Shown: piece after piece, positions 4,477 through 6,331 of the stretch
How positions within the stretch are numbered: the stretch's first letter is position 1
Layout of the letters: each line of letters begins with the position of its first letter
From: Candidatus Peregrinibacteria bacterium RIFCSPLOWO2_01_FULL_48_20
GTDB taxonomy: Bacteria; Patescibacteriota; Gracilibacteria; UBA1369; 2-02-FULL-48-14
Direction of reading: 5' to 3'
Assembly: GCA_001787475.1 (NCBI GenBank)
Contig: MFXB01000052.1
Coordinates: forward strand, 1-6,331
Length of the DNA: 6,331 nt
Position numbers and translations under genes: made by a program
The notes under the pieces: generated by a model
What the model was told of the DNA's origin: nothing
Databases searched by the model: none
What the model saw: only the letters and a program-made list of their open reading frames with translations

Positions 4477-5681
4477 CGTGAAATAAGGTTAGGCAATTGG
4501 TAGATCGGCAAAATAATGGAGATGGCCACACCTCCCACCAAAAGTCCCATGAACAGCAAAAGCAGCGGTTCCAAAAGTGTAGTCAAGTTGCGCGTTAGAT
4601 TATCCACATCGCGTTCGTAGAGGACGGCGAGTTGTTGCATGGTGGTCTCCAAACTTCCGGTGCGTTCGCCCACATACAACATTTTCACCGTCAAAACGGG
4701 GAATAGTTTTTCTTGCCCTTCAAAGGCTTCGCCGAGCTGTCCTCCTTGTTCCACCTTGGCCTCGGCGGCAAGCACCGCTTGTTTGTAGAGTGCATTGTTG
4801 AACATGTTGGAAATAACCGTGAGCGCTCGCGTGATGGGAAGTCCCGCCTGTGTGAGCGAGTAAAACGTGCGAGCGAAGCGAGCTAAGTTTGCGTAAAGTA
4901 AAACGCGCCCGAACACCGGCAAATGAAGAAACAGGTTGTCGCGAAAATTCTTGAGCGCTCTGAGTTTGAAAAACAAAACGGTCAGGATTACGAACATCAC
5001 AAAAGTCCCGAATGCCATTAAAGGTTGACGGGTCATAAAATTACTAAGCCCGATAAGGATACGTGTGGGAAGCGGCAAAGTCACATCAAAGGCAAGGAAA
5101 ATATCACTGATTTTCGGCATGATGAAAAACACGATTCCAAAACTCAAAATCACGGTGATGCTCATGATGATGGCCGGATAAATAAACGCGGAAACCACTT
5201 TTTTACGGATTTCATATTCTTTGTCGAGTTGCGTATCGAGATAATCCAAAACTTGATCCAACGTTCCGCTTTTTTCACCCGTTTCCACCATATTGATGAA
5301 AAGCTCGGAAAAAACACAATCGTAATCGCGCATGCTTTCGGAAAGCGAGCGTCCGGCTTTAATGCTGTTCACCAAAGTATCATACATTTTCTTGTTGTTT
5401 GCTTGAACCGCTTGAGAACCCAAAATTTGAAGCGCTTCCGTAATGGTGATTCCCGCTCTTAGCATGGTGGCCATATGCTTGGCAAACAGCATTTTATCCT
5501 GAAAAGTGAGGCGAGGCTTATCAAAAATATTTTTCCACGGCTTGTGTTCTTCCGTCACCGAAATCACAGAATGCCCCTGTTTTGTAAGCGACTTTATCGC
5601 CTCTTTTTCATTGTTCGCGTAAACAAAGCCACGGCTTTCCGCGCCCATTTTATCCCCGATAAGGTACCGAAACTTATTCAT
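4473..5681 (-). CDS. pilC: Type IV pilus inner-membrane platform protein PilC/GspF
   Basis: This 402-residue polytopic membrane protein is the usual length for PilC/GspF. It forms the inner-membrane platform that couples the PilB motor to pilin assembly. Two homologous T2SSF domains are visible. The first spans about residues 60-188, with 'ETGEKSGTLDQVL' at 133-145; the second spans about 265-390, with the matching 'GERTGSLETTM' at 338-348. Membrane helices are predicted at about 164-188, 221-240 and 372-394, the standard three-helix topology. A short N-terminal region (1-50) precedes domain one, as in PilC. The ATG start is 9 bp after the pilB stop, and no clear Shine-Dalgarno sequence lies in that AT-rich gap. 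The TGA stop overlaps the ATG of the next prepilin gene (ATGA), suggesting coupled translation. The protein looks intact and ordinary. The C-terminal 'LPIYQLPNLI' tail resembles patescibacterial PilC proteins as I remember them. Confidence 0.96.
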   Translation of the reverse strand: MNKFRYLIGDKMGAESRGFVYANNEKEAIKSLTKQGHSVISVTEEHKPWKNIFDKPRLTFQDKMLFAKHMATMLRAGITITEALQILGSQAVQANNKKMYDTLVNSIKAGRSLSESMRDYDCVFSELFINMVETGEKSGTLDQVLDYLDTQLDKEYEIRKKVVSAFIYPAIIMSITVILSFGIVFFIMPKISDIFLAFDVTLPLPTRILIGLSNFMTRQPLMAFGTFVMFVILTVLFFKLRALKNFRDNLFLHLPVFGRVLLYANLARFARTFYSLTQAGLPITRALTVISNMFNNALYKQAVLAAEAKVEQGGQLGEAFEGQEKLFPVLTVKMLYVGERTGSLETTMQQLAVLYERDVDNLTRNLTTLLEPLLLLFMGLLVGGVAISIILPIYQLPNLISR

Positions 5682-5690
5682 TTGGAATAA

Positions 5691-6331
5691 TTATGATCTC
5701 ATCACACGTAACACTTCTTCAATCGTTGTCACGCCTTGAAAAACTTTAATCATTCCATCCATAAACAAAGTCACCATTCCTTCCGTGACGGCCACCGTTT
5801 CTATTTCCTTTGGAGATTCATTGTCCAAAATTTTCTTTCGAATTTCATCCGAAATTTCCATCACTTCGCAAATGGAAGTGCGTCCTTTAAAACCGGTTCC
5901 GTTGCAAGTATCGCAACCCTTACCCTTGTAGAGAGTAAAGCTGTCTTTTTTGCCTCCGCTCAATTTTCCAAAAACTTCAAAAAGATCCAATTTGAGATTG
6001 TATTTCTTCTGCAACTCCACGAATTTTTGGGCATTCACTTCGTAAGGCGCTTTGCACTTTTCGCAAATTTTTCGCACCAAGCGTTGTGCAATCACCATTT
6101 TGGCCGTTGCGGCCACCAAAAAACCCTCCACTTTCATTTCCAAAAGTCGAGGCAAGGTCGAAGCGGCGTCGTTGGTGTGCAAAGTAGCCAACACCAAATG
6201 ACCCGTAAGCGCGGCGTTAATGGCAACCCCAGCGGTTTCTTCATCGCGAATTTCCCCCACCATCACAATGTCCGGATCCTGACGCAAAAGCGATCGCAGT
6301 CCCGATCCAAAAGTGAGATTCGTTTTGGGAT
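5691..6331 (-). CDS. pilB: Type IV pilus extension ATPase PilB/GspE, C-terminal fragment (5' end outside window)
   Basis: This is the 3' part of a GspE/PilB-family secretion ATPase, the cytoplasmic hexameric motor that powers pilin polymerisation through PilC. About 212 residues are visible and the frame stays open to the right edge, so the start and the Walker A loop lie outside. Visible from the N-terminal side are the stretch '[20 protein letters not shown]' (fragment residues about 10-29, Walker B region with GEIRD), the His-box-like '[13 protein letters not shown]' (42-54), and two CxxC pairs (CEKC at 89-92 and CDTC at 139-142), the tetracysteine zinc site typical of PilB and GspE. That zinc site favours an extension ATPase over the retraction ATPase PilT, which lacks it. 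The TAA stop is 9 bp upstream of pilC. The methionine-like start at 6287 is an internal TTG leucine codon, not the real start. No key residue is missing in the visible part. PilB and GspE cannot be separated from this fragment alone; the pilin neighbours favour PilB. Confidence 0.95.
   Translation of the reverse strand, partial: PKTNLTFGSGLRSLLRQDPDIVMVGEIRDEETAGVAINAALTGHLVLATLHTNDAASTLPRLLEMKVEGFLVAATAKMVIAQRLVRKICEKCKAPYEVNAQKFVELQKKYNLKLDLFEVFGKLSGGKKDSFTLYKGKGCDTCNGTGFKGRTSICEVMEISDEIRKKILDNESPKEIETVAVTEGMVTLFMDGMIKVFQGVTTIEEVLRVMRS

Noticed and set aside
5025..5690. Plus-strand open frames (5025-5462 and 5475-5690) opposite pilC
   Set aside because: They are antisense to a full-length, canonical PilC and show no domain or start signal of their own.
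5691..6287. A separate short ATPase gene starting at 6287
   Set aside because: The codon there is an internal TTG within the conserved LLRQDPD stretch, and the frame continues upstream with PilB sequence to the window edge.

Overview
The window is a single minus-strand operon for a type IV pilus (or a closely related type II secretion-like pseudopilus). It is read from the right edge to the left edge: pilB (extension ATPase, 3' part only), pilC (inner-membrane platform), a GspH/FimT/FimU-like minor prepilin, a very large PilV-like prepilin carrying a beta-propeller, a small PilW/PilJ-like prepilin, a PilX/GspK-like subunit, and a PilM-type protein that continues without a stop into a PilN-like membrane segment and leaves the window at base 1. 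I see no plus-strand gene. The only gaps are 9 bp (pilB-pilC) and 36 bp (pilX-like to pilM/N). Three junctions are 4-bp ATGA overlaps and one is a 9- to 20-bp overlap, so translation is probably coupled throughout. I found no promoter or factor-independent terminator that I would defend.

Organism: this is inference only. The PilV-like head ends in a 'tyLsNW'-type motif, the PilX-like protein has an 'AEAC.EEALFRL' helix, the platform protein ends in a 'PIYQLPNLI' tail, and the freestanding starts lack a clear Shine-Dalgarno sequence. From memory of such proteins this fits Candidate Phyla Radiation/Patescibacteria (perhaps Peregrinibacteria-like) with the standard genetic code. A phylogeny is needed to confirm it.

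How the genes fit together: PilB hydrolyses ATP and acts on PilC to push pilins into the fibre. The four small-pilin genes follow the order fimU-pilV-pilW-pilX known from the Pseudomonas minor-pilin operon, whose products form the priming tip complex that carries the separate beta-propeller protein PilY1. Here no PilY1 gene follows. Instead the PilV-position protein itself carries about seven LVIVD-type repeats (44-residue period, one seven-bladed propeller) and a C-terminal beta-sandwich-like module. The most interesting hypothesis is therefore a one-polypeptide pilus-tip adhesin: a minor pilin with a built-in propeller. Downstream, PilM and PilN, normally two proteins held together by PilN's N-terminal INLLP peptide, appear as one chain. 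That chain still contains an internal NLLP motif just before the membrane helix, resembling the GspL architecture, and its actin-like nucleotide motifs look degenerate. None of the prepilins keeps the usual glycine before the cleavage site (Ala, Ala, Ser), and the PilX-like protein has no leader at all.
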